From Halorubrum salsamenti (GTDB lineage: Archaea > Halobacteriota > Halobacteria > Halobacteriales > Haloferacaceae), in NCBI RefSeq assembly GCF_007671685.1, contig NZ_VCNL01000005.1:62001-126000 (forward strand): a DNA stretch of 64,000 nt, read 5' to 3'. This document shows positions 41,979 through 49,238 of this stretch, piece by piece. Position numbers and translations under genes: made by a program. Position 1 is the stretch's first letter, and every line of letters starts with the position of its first letter. The notes beneath the pieces are model-generated. The model did not search any database. It was not told the origin of the DNA and saw only the letters and a program-made list of their open reading frames with translations.

Positions 41979-42908
41979 ATGGTGTCTCCGCACCACGATA
42001 CCACTATGACGAGACCACAGATCACGATCGACGGCCGAGACGAACTCACTGATACGCTCGGAATCAGTCGGTCGGATGTCGGCGAGAGACCTACGTTATC
42101 GGAGCTCAGACGAACAGTCGAGACGGAAACAGATCCGGAGTTCGCCTCGATGGGCGAGGCGATCCGCGACGACCTTTCGGGGGAGCTCGACGCCGAACTG
42201 CTCGCGTCGGAGCTCGCGGCGTTCGAAGAGCAGATCGCTCGGCTCCCAGAGATCCGTGATGCGGGGATTCCGGACGGAGAGAAAGAGCCGGAGGCGCTGT
42301 ATCGTGAGGTCATCCAGCCCGCGTGGCGCCTCTACGATCACCTCGTCGAGACCGGGTTCTTCGAGAGCCTCGAGGAGCGACTCCCGCGGTTCACGCCGGA
42401 CCACATCGAGCGAACGGCACACGAGCTGGTTCGACTCGACGCGTTGGGCGACGAACTCGGAGATCTCGGGTTCGATGAGCGAGAGAGGACAGTGCTCGTG
42501 ATGAACGTGGTGAACAACAACACTCGCCTCGCTCGGTGGGTCCCGACGAAAGAGATCCCGAGCGACGTGGAGTTCGATGTCGAACACGTCCCACCGCTCC
42601 ATAAGCGCGCTATGGGCGGGGCGTTGCTGTGGATCAACTCCATGGACGTCCACCTCTGGCAGAAGGAGGTGCTCGTTACCGAGGAGATCCTCGACGACGG
42701 CTACTGGGACGTGAAAGCGATGCTCGCCGGCGTGGATCTGATCGCGCGGGCGGCGCTCGACATCGCCGAAGGAGGAGCGATGAGCGACTCCCAGCTGGTA
42801 GCCGCGCTGACCGGCGGTGCCGCGATCGCGATCGTCAATCAAGAGGAGATATGTAAGGACGTGTACTGGATCACGGAAGAGATGCGCGCTCCGAGTCCGG
42901 CACGTTAG
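41979..42908 (+). CDS. Unrecognised helical protein coupled to the PQQ dehydrogenase
   Basis: A 309-residue soluble, acidic, mostly helical protein. I do not recognise its family. Notable segments are VMNVVNNNTRLARWVPTKEI, PPLHKRAMGGALLWINSMD and CKDVYWITEEM. No signal peptide, cofactor motif or membrane helix is visible. Start 41979 fits the TATA element in the palindrome; ATG 42006 (MTRPQITIDG) is nearly as likely. Its stop codon overlaps the Shine-Dalgarno sequence of the quinoprotein gene, so the two are translationally coupled and the protein may assist PQQ insertion, stability or electron transfer. That role is inference only. Confidence 0.75.
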   Translation: MVSPHHDTTMTRPQITIDGRDELTDTLGISRSDVGERPTLSELRRTVETETDPEFASMGEAIRDDLSGELDAELLASELAAFEEQIARLPEIRDAGIPDGEKEPEALYREVIQPAWRLYDHLVETGFFESLEERLPRFTPDHIERTAHELVRLDALGDELGDLGFDERERTVLVMNVVNNNTRLARWVPTKEIPSDVEFDVEHVPPLHKRAMGGALLWINSMDVHLWQKEVLVTEEILDDGYWDVKAMLAGVDLIARAALDIAEGGAMSDSQLVAALTGGAAIAIVNQEEICKDVYWITEEMRAPSPAR

Positions 42909-42913
42909 GAGGT
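42907..42913 (+). promoter_or_regulatory. Shine-Dalgarno sequence AGGAGGT of the PQQ dehydrogenase
   Basis: A full anti-16S match six bases before ATG 42920 and overlapping the previous gene's TAG. It fixes the start codon and indicates translational coupling. Confidence 0.75.
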
Positions 42914-42919
42914 TCAACA

Positions 42920-44638
42920 ATGGCAATAGAAGAAGACAGAGCGGTCAAGGCCGCACAGGACACGGTCGTACGTGAGACAGATCAGGGGTATCGAGTGCTC
43001 GGATCGCCCGAGGAGTCCGTTACCCACCAGCACGACACCGATCGCATTCCGCGCAAGGATATCACCGAGGAGGACATCATCGACTCGGCGGACGATCCGG
43101 AGGCGTGGCTCACGTACGGCGGGAACTACGAACAGCACCGCTGCACCACCGCGGACGTGATCACTCCCGAAAACGTCGGCGACCTCGAGCTCGAGTACGA
43201 GCTCCACGTCGGCGCGGAGTCCAGCATGGAGGGCACGCCGCTGGTGGTCCCCGGCGATCCGCCGGTGATGTACCAGTCGAACGGACCGAACCACGTCAAG
43301 GCGATCGACACGCGGTCGGGCGACGTGCTGTGGAGCTACACGTACGCGGTACCGTCGGACGTCGTTCTCTGCTGTGACGACAACAACCGCGGCGTGGCGA
43401 TCCTCGACGACAAGGTGTTCATGACGACGCTCGACTCGGGCGTCGTCGCGCTCAACCGATACACCGGCGAGGAAGAGTGGTACACGGGCACGGCCGACCA
43501 CGAGTCCGGATACTCCGCGACGTGGGCGCCGGTGGTGTACGACGGCAAGGTGTTCACCGGCAGCGCCGGCGGCGAGTACGGCGTCCGCGGCTTCCACGTC
43601 GCGCTCGACGCCGAGACCGGCGACGAGGTGTGGCGCACGATGACGTCGCCCGACGAGGAGTGGGTCGGCGACAGCATCGAGCAATCGTGTGCGACCAACT
43701 GGATGACGGCGACGATCGACACCGAAAACGAGAAGCTGTACATGCCGGTCGGGAACCCCGGCCCCGACTTCGACGGCTCCGTCCGACCGGGACCGAACCG
43801 GAACAGCGCGGGAACGCTCTGTCTCGACATGCAGACCGGCGAGCGCGAGTGGTTCCACCAGGAGTCTCCCCACGACGTGTGGGACTACGACTCCGCGGCG
43901 CCCCGGCTGCTCATCCCTGACTTCGAGATGGAGCACCGCGACTTCGAGGGCGACGCCGTCGTCTCCTTCGGAAAGACCGCGTGGGGCTACACGCTCGACG
44001 CGGACACCGGCGAGCTCCTCAACCGGAGCGAGCCGGGGGTTCAGCAGCTGAACATGTTCCGGATGATCCCGCACATCGACGAGGGCCGGCGGATGCCGTT
44101 CATGCCCGGCGCGATGGGCGGTAACGACTGGCAGCCGCCCGCGTACAACCCCGAGCTCGGCCTCGCGTACTTCAAGATGAACAACTCGCCCCAGGAGGCC
44201 TGGTGGCGGTTCGAGGAGTACGAAGAGGGCAAGAAGTACTGGGGCGGTATCCTCGAAGACGAGATCGACCAGCCTCCGGAGGGGTACAACGACCACATCA
44301 GCGCCGTCGGCGCTATCGATCCGGAGACCGGACAGCTCGTCTGGCGCGACTGGATCGACAGCGACGCCTACATCTGGGGCGGGCTGTTGACCACCGAGAG
44401 CGGCGTCGTCTTCGGCGGGACCCAGAACGGCGACGTCATCGCCTGGGACGGCGAGACCGGCGACCGTCTTTGGGAGTACTCCACGGGTGAGACGGCCATC
44501 TCCGGCAGCCCGATGAGCTGGTACGACCCCGAGACAGAGAAGCAGTACGTGGCCATTCAGGTCGGCGGCAGCGGCTGGCTCCGCCGCGGCACCGCCGGCC
44601 GCGACGACCGGCTCTGCGTGTTCTCGCTCGAGGCGTAA
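42920..44638 (+). CDS. PQQ-dependent alcohol/methanol-type dehydrogenase with lanthanide-type active site
   Basis: A 572-residue eight-bladed quinoprotein propeller with tryptophan-docking repeats (GDVLWSY, GEEEWYT, GDEVWRT, GEREWFH, GQLVWRD, GDRLWEY). The vicinal disulfide pair of quinoprotein alcohol dehydrogenases is present (VLCCDDN, Cys151-Cys152). Metal ligands align with XoxF/MxaF: Glu219 in AGGEYGVRG, Asn279 in VGNPGP, catalytic Asp322 in HDVWDYDS. Asp324, two residues on, is the extra ligand that marks lanthanide-dependent enzymes (Ala in calcium MxaF). No signal peptide is visible, unlike periplasmic bacterial relatives. Substrate and electron acceptor unknown; no PQQ synthesis genes or cytochrome are in the window. 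Confidence 0.88.
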   Translation: MAIEEDRAVKAAQDTVVRETDQGYRVLGSPEESVTHQHDTDRIPRKDITEEDIIDSADDPEAWLTYGGNYEQHRCTTADVITPENVGDLELEYELHVGAESSMEGTPLVVPGDPPVMYQSNGPNHVKAIDTRSGDVLWSYTYAVPSDVVLCCDDNNRGVAILDDKVFMTTLDSGVVALNRYTGEEEWYTGTADHESGYSATWAPVVYDGKVFTGSAGGEYGVRGFHVALDAETGDEVWRTMTSPDEEWVGDSIEQSCATNWMTATIDTENEKLYMPVGNPGPDFDGSVRPGPNRNSAGTLCLDMQTGEREWFHQESPHDVWDYDSAAPRLLIPDFEMEHRDFEGDAVVSFGKTAWGYTLDADTGELLNRSEPGVQQLNMFRMIPHIDEGRRMPFMPGAMGGNDWQPPAYNPELGLAYFKMNNSPQEAWWRFEEYEEGKKYWGGILEDEIDQPPEGYNDHISAVGAIDPETGQLVWRDWIDSDAYIWGGLLTTESGVVFGGTQNGDVIAWDGETGDRLWEYSTGETAISGSPMSWYDPETEKQYVAIQVGGSGWLRRGTAGRDDRLCVFSLEA

Positions 44639-44744
44639 TCCGCTCGCCGCCCATCATTTTTCGACGCACATCGACGGCCCCGTCGGAGCGCCGCCGCCGC
44701 GACTCCCTCGCGGGAGCGTCCCCTGCGTCGGAGCGACGGACGAT

Positions 44745-45488
44745 TCACGCCGGCGTCGCGACGAGGACGACGTACGGCTCGCCGCCGTCGCGTCGCGGGA
44801 CGCGCTCGACGGTCCGGATGGCGAGGCCGGCGTCGGCGACGCGGGTCCGCCAGTACCGCTCCGGGGAGACGTCGACGGCGTCCGGAACGATCGGGAGTTC
44901 GAGGATCCCGACCGCACCGTCGGCCCGGCAGACCCGGCGGAGCTCTTCGAGCGCGGCGCCGTGGCGCTCGGCGGGGAGGTCGTGAAGCACGCGACACGCC
45001 GTGACGACGTCGAACGAGTCCGGCACGAACGGAGCGGCGCCGGCGTCGCCGCGGACCGGTTCGACCGCCACCCCCGCCTGCCGAGCGTTCCGTCGAGCGA
45101 GCCGGGGACCGTTACCGAGAATCACCCTGTCGTCGAAGACGTCGCTCCCGACGACCGTCGCCGATCCGGGGAGCCGGGGGGCCAGCCCGGCGAGGGACCG
45201 TCCGGTCCCGCAGCCGACGTCGAGGACGCGACCCGCGTCGGCGAGCGGCAGATTCCGGGCGAGCGCATCGTACTTGTACCGCTCGAGACTCCACGGCGGC
45301 GGCGACGCCAACGTCGAGAGCGTGCGGGCCGCGCGGGTCCCTCCGATCCCGACTGCGACGGCGGCGAGGACCCGGCTCGCCCGCCCGGACCGTCGCCGTA
45401 CCAGGGCGATCCCGGCGATCGCGACGACGAGCCCCTCGCCGAGCGCTCGGACCCGACGCCGCCAGTGATACAGTCCGAACCAGTACAT
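44745..45488 (-). CDS. Class I SAM-dependent methyltransferase with membrane anchor
   Basis: A 247-residue protein. The first 60 residues hold a basic stretch and two hydrophobic segments (GLVVAIAGIALV and VLAAVAVGIGGT), an anchor. The methyltransferase follows: SAM motif I RVLDVGCGTGRSL, acidic motif II VVGSDVF, motif IV DSFDVVTACRVLHDLP, and ELRRVCRADGAVGILE. UbiE/type 11 group. Substrate unknown; a lipid or quinone is plausible because of the anchor. ATG 45488 is preferred to a GTG nine codons upstream. It converges with the PQQ dehydrogenase gene. Confidence 0.82.
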   Translation of the reverse strand: MYWFGLYHWRRRVRALGEGLVVAIAGIALVRRRSGRASRVLAAVAVGIGGTRAARTLSTLASPPPWSLERYKYDALARNLPLADAGRVLDVGCGTGRSLAGLAPRLPGSATVVGSDVFDDRVILGNGPRLARRNARQAGVAVEPVRGDAGAAPFVPDSFDVVTACRVLHDLPAERHGAALEELRRVCRADGAVGILELPIVPDAVDVSPERYWRTRVADAGLAIRTVERVPRRDGGEPYVVLVATPA

Positions 45489-45554
45489 CGCGCGTCTTCT
45501 TGGTGCAGTCGCCACCCTCGACGACGTCGACCGGCGGGGTTCGGGCGGCGAGAG

Positions 45555-45857
45555 TTAGGCCGCGTCGATCCCCCCGCCCTCCGTGCGCTCGGTGAACTCT
45601 ACCTCGAGTTCGAGTTCGCGCTCCCGCCGGGAGGAGAATTCGACTTCCACCTCGATCGGCTCCGCGAACGCGAAGGGGATCTCCCAGTCGTCTCCGCTGA
45701 TCGTGAGCTCATCGCCGTCCTCGAGCGAGTCTGCCACCGACCGGAGGAACGCGGCCGTTTCGGATGCCGAGAGGTACACTTCCCGCTCGAAGAACCCGTC
45801 GGAAACCGTTCTTTTGTCGCTCTCTTCGGACTCCGGAAACTCCACATCGTCGGCCAT
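45555..45857 (-). CDS. Amphi-Trp domain protein
   Basis: A 100-residue acidic protein. Residues about 20-90 (SDGFFEREVYLSASETAAFL, then LEDGDELTISGDDWEIPFAF) match the haloarchaeal amphi-Trp domain, named for a conserved Trp in an amphipathic strand. EVEVEFSSRRERELELEVEF gives paired beta strands. Function is unknown. ATG 45857 starts just before the domain; the longer open frame upstream runs through an unrelated intergenic region. Confidence 0.8.
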   Translation of the reverse strand: MADDVEFPESEESDKRTVSDGFFEREVYLSASETAAFLRSVADSLEDGDELTISGDDWEIPFAFAEPIEVEVEFSSRRERELELEVEFTERTEGGGIDAA

Positions 45858-45966
45858 ACGTTCACGATACGCGTCTGCAATCTTATGTCTTGTGACCGTC
45901 TGACACGCTCGCCTCGGATTGGGGCCTTGGGGAACGTTGATTATCTCTCGTACGGATCGAGTTGGT

Positions 45967-46125
45967 ATGGCACGGATCCCGACTACCTGCCCCGAGTGCG
46001 GCGTCGAGTGGTACCGCGGCGGAACCGCTTCGTCCCGAAAGCACCACCGGAAGGTCGACGAGGACAGCTGGCAGTGCACCGAGTGTCACGCCGTCGTGCC
46101 CGAACCGTCGGCGGCCCACGACTGA
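45967..46125 (+). CDS. Small zinc-ribbon protein
   Basis: A 52-residue protein with one zinc ribbon: TTCPECGVEW and WQCTECHAVV supply four cysteines. GATTATC at about 45938 is 27 bases before ATG 45967. The stop codon TGA lies in the loop of a hairpin that continues downstream (46115-46139). Unknown function; haloarchaea encode many such microproteins. Confidence 0.72.
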   Translation: MARIPTTCPECGVEWYRGGTASSRKHHRKVDEDSWQCTECHAVVPEPSAAHD

Positions 46126-46139
46126 CGCCGTGGGCTTCC
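46115..46139. terminator. Hairpin at the zinc-ribbon stop codon, near copy of 36321-36350
   Basis: Reads CCCACGACTGACGCCGTGGG on the plus strand, followed by CTTCC. The stem is slightly imperfect and holds the TGA stop in its loop. In the gene's direction the permease hairpin reads CCCACGGCTGAAGCCGTGGG followed by CTTCC, only two differences. It probably ends transcription of the zinc-ribbon gene. Confidence 0.5.
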
Positions 46140-46208
46140 GCCGCGAGTCGGGTCCCGATCGGTACCCCCTAAGAAACGCTTTTGTGTCCTTGTACTGAGA
46201 CGTAGACG

Positions 46209-46505
46209 ATGTCGTTGATCGAAGCGCTGGGAAACGCACAACGGCTCCGGATCATCCAGCAGCTGTCGGACGGACCGATGTACGTCACGGAGCTGGCCGA
46301 CGCCGTCGGAATGAACGGTAAATCGGCGGTACACCACCTCTCGGTGCTGGAGGACGAGGACCTCGTCGATCACTTCTGGGACGGTAATCGGAAGTACTAC
46401 CGACTGATCCGGACGGTCGAACTCGACATCTCCCCGCCGCCGGAGCGCCGATTCATCCTGCAGCGCGGCGCGGAGCGAGCGACGGAACCGGTCGGCGACG
46501 AGTGA
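46209..46505 (+). CDS. ArsR-family winged-helix regulator
   Basis: A 98-residue winged helix: LGNAQRLRIIQQLSDGPMYV, ELADAVGMNGKSAVHHLSVLEDEDLV, and the wing DHFWDGNRKYYRLI. The ArsR layout is clear but no metal-binding cysteines are present, so it is not a classical metalloregulator. Target unknown; the next gene on the strand (46557) is 51 bases away but has its own TATA-like TTTAAG. Confidence 0.86.
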   Translation: MSLIEALGNAQRLRIIQQLSDGPMYVTELADAVGMNGKSAVHHLSVLEDEDLVDHFWDGNRKYYRLIRTVELDISPPPERRFILQRGAERATEPVGDE

Positions 46506-46556
46506 CCCGCCGCAGCGCCACCAAAATTTAAGCCCCGTTGTGTCAATTGTCACCGT

Positions 46557-47099
46557 ATGGCTACGTTGCCTAACACGCCGGATCCGGAACCGGAGGAGAC
46601 CGAGGACCCGACCGTCGTCGCCGGACTCGAGGCGGACGACGAGCCAGCAGCGGACGACGAGACGGAGCGAGACGGTGAGGTGGCAGGCGACGCGAACGTC
46701 GAGCCGGGCTCGAACGGAGCGATCGAGCGCCAGATCGAGACGCTGATCGACGAGCGCGTCGCCGAGATCGAACGGGACATCGAGGCGCTCGAGGCCGAAC
46801 TGGAGGAGCTGGACAACTTCGCTCGGATCAGCCTCGGTGAACGGTACTCACAGCGGATCGAACAGAACGTCTCGGAGCTCTCGGACTCCCTCACGGGGTT
46901 CGCGGAGCGGAACTTCCAGAAGCTCAACAGCGTCGAGGGTCGAGTCGACGAGATGTCGCTGGTGTTGACTGCGGTGCTCGAGGCGCTCGACGAGGAGGAC
47001 ATCGACGTCGACTTCTCCGAGGTCAGACGCATGCAGGAGGCGGGGGTCGTCGAGCAGGCCCCGGCCGAGCGACTGGAGGCCGCGAGTCGCGACGAGTGA
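46557..47099 (+). CDS. Acidic coiled-coil protein of unknown function
   Basis: A 180-residue very acidic protein. Residues 1-55 are disordered and Asp/Glu-rich; about 58-90 (RQIETLIDERVAEIERDIEALEAELEEL shortened here to its core IERDIEALEAEL) form a strong coiled coil; the rest is helical. TTTAAG 27 bases before ATG 46557 gives a leaderless start. Conserved haloarchaeal proteins of this shape exist, but I know of no function. The C-terminal AGVVEQAPAERLEA may be a short docking element. Confidence 0.75.
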   Translation: MATLPNTPDPEPEETEDPTVVAGLEADDEPAADDETERDGEVAGDANVEPGSNGAIERQIETLIDERVAEIERDIEALEAELEELDNFARISLGERYSQRIEQNVSELSDSLTGFAERNFQKLNSVEGRVDEMSLVLTAVLEALDEEDIDVDFSEVRRMQEAGVVEQAPAERLEAASRDE

Positions 47100-47136
47100 G
47101 GACCGTCGGCACCGTTCCGGCGGCGCCGGCGCCCAG

Positions 47137-47625
47137 TCAGACCTCGCGCTCGCCGATGACGCGGTCCTGCAGGTAGTCGAGGTGTTTCGCGCTGTGGATC
47201 AGGCGGACGTGGTCCGTCGTGGGCTTGCTCTGACAGGTCAGCCGGATCCCCCGCTCTTCGACCTCCTCGTCGGTGATGATGAGATTCATTTCCATCTCCA
47301 ACTCGCCGTCGACGAGGATCCCGGCGCAGTTCGCGCACGACGCGGCGCGACAGGAGAAGGGCCACTCGAATCCGTTGTCCTCGGCGGCGTCGAGGATCTT
47401 TCGGTTCCTGCTCACCTCCATCGTGCCGTACTCTTCCTCGTCTAGGTCGGCGGCGGCCGCTTTCTCGAAGAGGTCGTCGTCGTCGATCCCCCAGTCGTTC
47501 GCGTCGACGACCTCGTAGTCGAGGTACTCGACGGTCGACACCTCCGTCTCGCCTCCCTCGAAGTCGGGATCCTTGGCCGCGTCGCTTCCGATCTTGATGT
47601 TCGGGAGGCTGGAGTCCTCGGCCAT
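47137..47625 (-). CDS. fer: 2Fe-2S plant-type ferredoxin, haloarchaeal
   Basis: A 162-residue ferredoxin. Cluster ligands are in [13 protein letters not shown] and a distal LTCQ. The haloarchaeal acidic insertion ([20 protein letters not shown]) before the core matches Halobacterium ferredoxin, and the protein ends with the typical [11 protein letters not shown] 35-residue N-terminal acidic extension distinguishes it from the standard 128-residue form. It could serve the aldehyde ferredoxin oxidoreductase encoded 1.6 kb away. ATG 47625 fits GTTTAGG 27 bases upstream. Confidence 0.92.
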   Translation of the reverse strand: MAEDSSLPNIKIGSDAAKDPDFEGGETEVSTVEYLDYEVVDANDWGIDDDDLFEKAAAADLDEEEYGTMEVSRNRKILDAAEDNGFEWPFSCRAASCANCAGILVDGELEMEMNLIITDEEVEERGIRLTCQSKPTTDHVRLIHSAKHLDYLQDRVIGEREV

Positions 47626-47773
47626 ACATCCGTGATACCACCCCACGTACCTAAACGTCACGGCAAGAACTCCCGGACACGACGGATGTCGCCGGCACAG
47701 AGACCGCCCCCGACGCGCCGACGAGACGCGCAGAAAAAGTTACAATCCCGGGAGACGCACCCTTCGACTGCGT

Positions 47774-48067
47774 ATGAGCGACACCAACGACTACCTGATC
47801 CTGCGCGAACTGCCCGAGCCGATAACCGAGGACGAACTGGACGCCGCCGCCGAGGCGTCCGGCGAGACGCTTTCCGAACTCCGCGATGAGGGGGTCGACA
47901 TCCGGTGGGTCGACTCCGAGGTGATGACCGACGGAGACGGCGGTATCGTCGGCACGTTCTGTCACTACCAGGCCGAAAGCGAGGACGCCGTGCGCGAGCA
48001 CGCGGAGCGCGCCGGGCTCCCGGCGACGAAGGTGACTCGACGCGGCGAACCGCTGTCCGGTGAGTGA
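47774..48067 (+). CDS. DUF4242-family small protein
   Basis: A 97-residue ferredoxin-like-fold protein. DYLILRELPEPITEDELDAA, VDIRWVDSEVM and GTFCHYQAESEDAVREHAERAGLPA match DUF4242, whose members were once labelled nickel-binding. Cys at GTFCHY is the family's conserved cysteine. Its end overlaps a GTG that could start the next gene, so the two may be coupled. Function unknown. Confidence 0.78.
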   Translation: MSDTNDYLILRELPEPITEDELDAAAEASGETLSELRDEGVDIRWVDSEVMTDGDGGIVGTFCHYQAESEDAVREHAERAGLPATKVTRRGEPLSGE

Positions 48068-48107
48068 ACACGGGCGGGCCTCCCGCCACGAACGGACGCG
48101 CGACCAG

Positions 48108-49151
48108 ATGACGCACCACGACCGGATCGCCGTGCTCGCCCACGACCGGTTCCCGGACGACGCGCGGGCGGCGATCGAACTCGTTCGGTACGGGCGCCCG
48201 GAGGTCGTCGCCGTGATCGACACGGCCAGGCGGTCCCCCGTCACCTCACAGCTCGTCCGGACGCTCCCGCAGATCCCGATCGTGCGGCAGTTCGACGACG
48301 TCGACGAGCCGGTCGACGCGCTGTACGTCGGGATCGACCTCGCCCGAGACGGTCCGATCGCCGACCTGTCGGAGCCGGTGCGCCGGGACGTGCGCGCCGC
48401 GCTCGCGGTCGGCAGCGACGTGGTCGTCTCCCAGGCGGGGTTCCCCGTCGACGCTCCCGAGTTCGAGCGGCTGACGGCCGACGGCGACGGGCGAATCGTC
48501 GACGTCGGCGCGCCGCCGCCGGATCGGCCGAGAGAGGCCGGCCGCGCCGCCGAGATCGGCGCAGAGGTCCTGCTCACGGTCGGGACCGATCGGTACGTCG
48601 GAGCCTCTTCGACGGCCTTCGAACTCGTCGCCGCGGCCCGAGAGCGGGGGATCGACGCGGCGCTCGTACCGATGAGCCACGTCGGCGCCTTACTTGAGGG
48701 GCCGGGGGTTTCGCTCGGCCGCGTCCCGACCGGACGGGTCCACGACGTGGTCGACGGGCTGGTCCGCGAACGCGGCGAGCGCCACGACCTGCTCGTCGTC
48801 GAGGGGCAAGGAGCCATCTGTCATCCGGGGTCCTCCGGACAGATCTGCGGGCTCCTCCACGGCGCGAGACCGGACGGTCTCGTCCTCTGTCACTCGGCCG
48901 GCCGCGAACTCATGCACGGGTACGACGTCGACCTGCCGTCGATCCCGGCCCACGTCGACCTGTACGAGCGTCTCGCCGCGCCGGTCGCACCGACGACCGT
49001 GATCGCGGGGGCGCTCAACACGATGAACGTCGCGACGCCCTCGGCGGCGCGCGGGGCGATCGCCGACTTCGCCGAGCGGCTCGGCGCGCCGGCGACCGAC
49101 CCCCTTCGATTCGACGCGGACGCGCTCCTTGACGCGGTCGACCTCGACTGA
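48108..49151 (+). CDS. DUF1611 (DgcN-like) protein with an altered P-loop
   Basis: A 347-residue protein with an N-terminal Rossmann-like domain (residues about 1-145) and a C-terminal P-loop-type domain. Relatives include DgcN, an N-acetyltransferase of D-glutamate metabolism. The usual GTDCxVGKxTTA loop reads GTDRYVGASSTAFEL here, so the Walker lysine is gone. The rest is conserved: EGQGAICHPG, GLLHGARPDGLVLCH. A GTG at 48060, overlapping the preceding stop, is an alternative start. With no dipeptide epimerase gene nearby the role is open. Confidence 0.8.
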   Translation: MTHHDRIAVLAHDRFPDDARAAIELVRYGRPEVVAVIDTARRSPVTSQLVRTLPQIPIVRQFDDVDEPVDALYVGIDLARDGPIADLSEPVRRDVRAALAVGSDVVVSQAGFPVDAPEFERLTADGDGRIVDVGAPPPDRPREAGRAAEIGAEVLLTVGTDRYVGASSTAFELVAAARERGIDAALVPMSHVGALLEGPGVSLGRVPTGRVHDVVDGLVRERGERHDLLVVEGQGAICHPGSSGQICGLLHGARPDGLVLCHSAGRELMHGYDVDLPSIPAHVDLYERLAAPVAPTTVIAGALNTMNVATPSAARGAIADFAERLGAPATDPLRFDADALLDAVDLD

Positions 49152-49238
49152 GGACGCCGGGCGTCGCCGTCGCTCACCCGCGTTCGTCGCGCGCGACGGT
49201 AGAAAAAACGGCTGACGGTGACCGCGGCGCGGTCGCGG

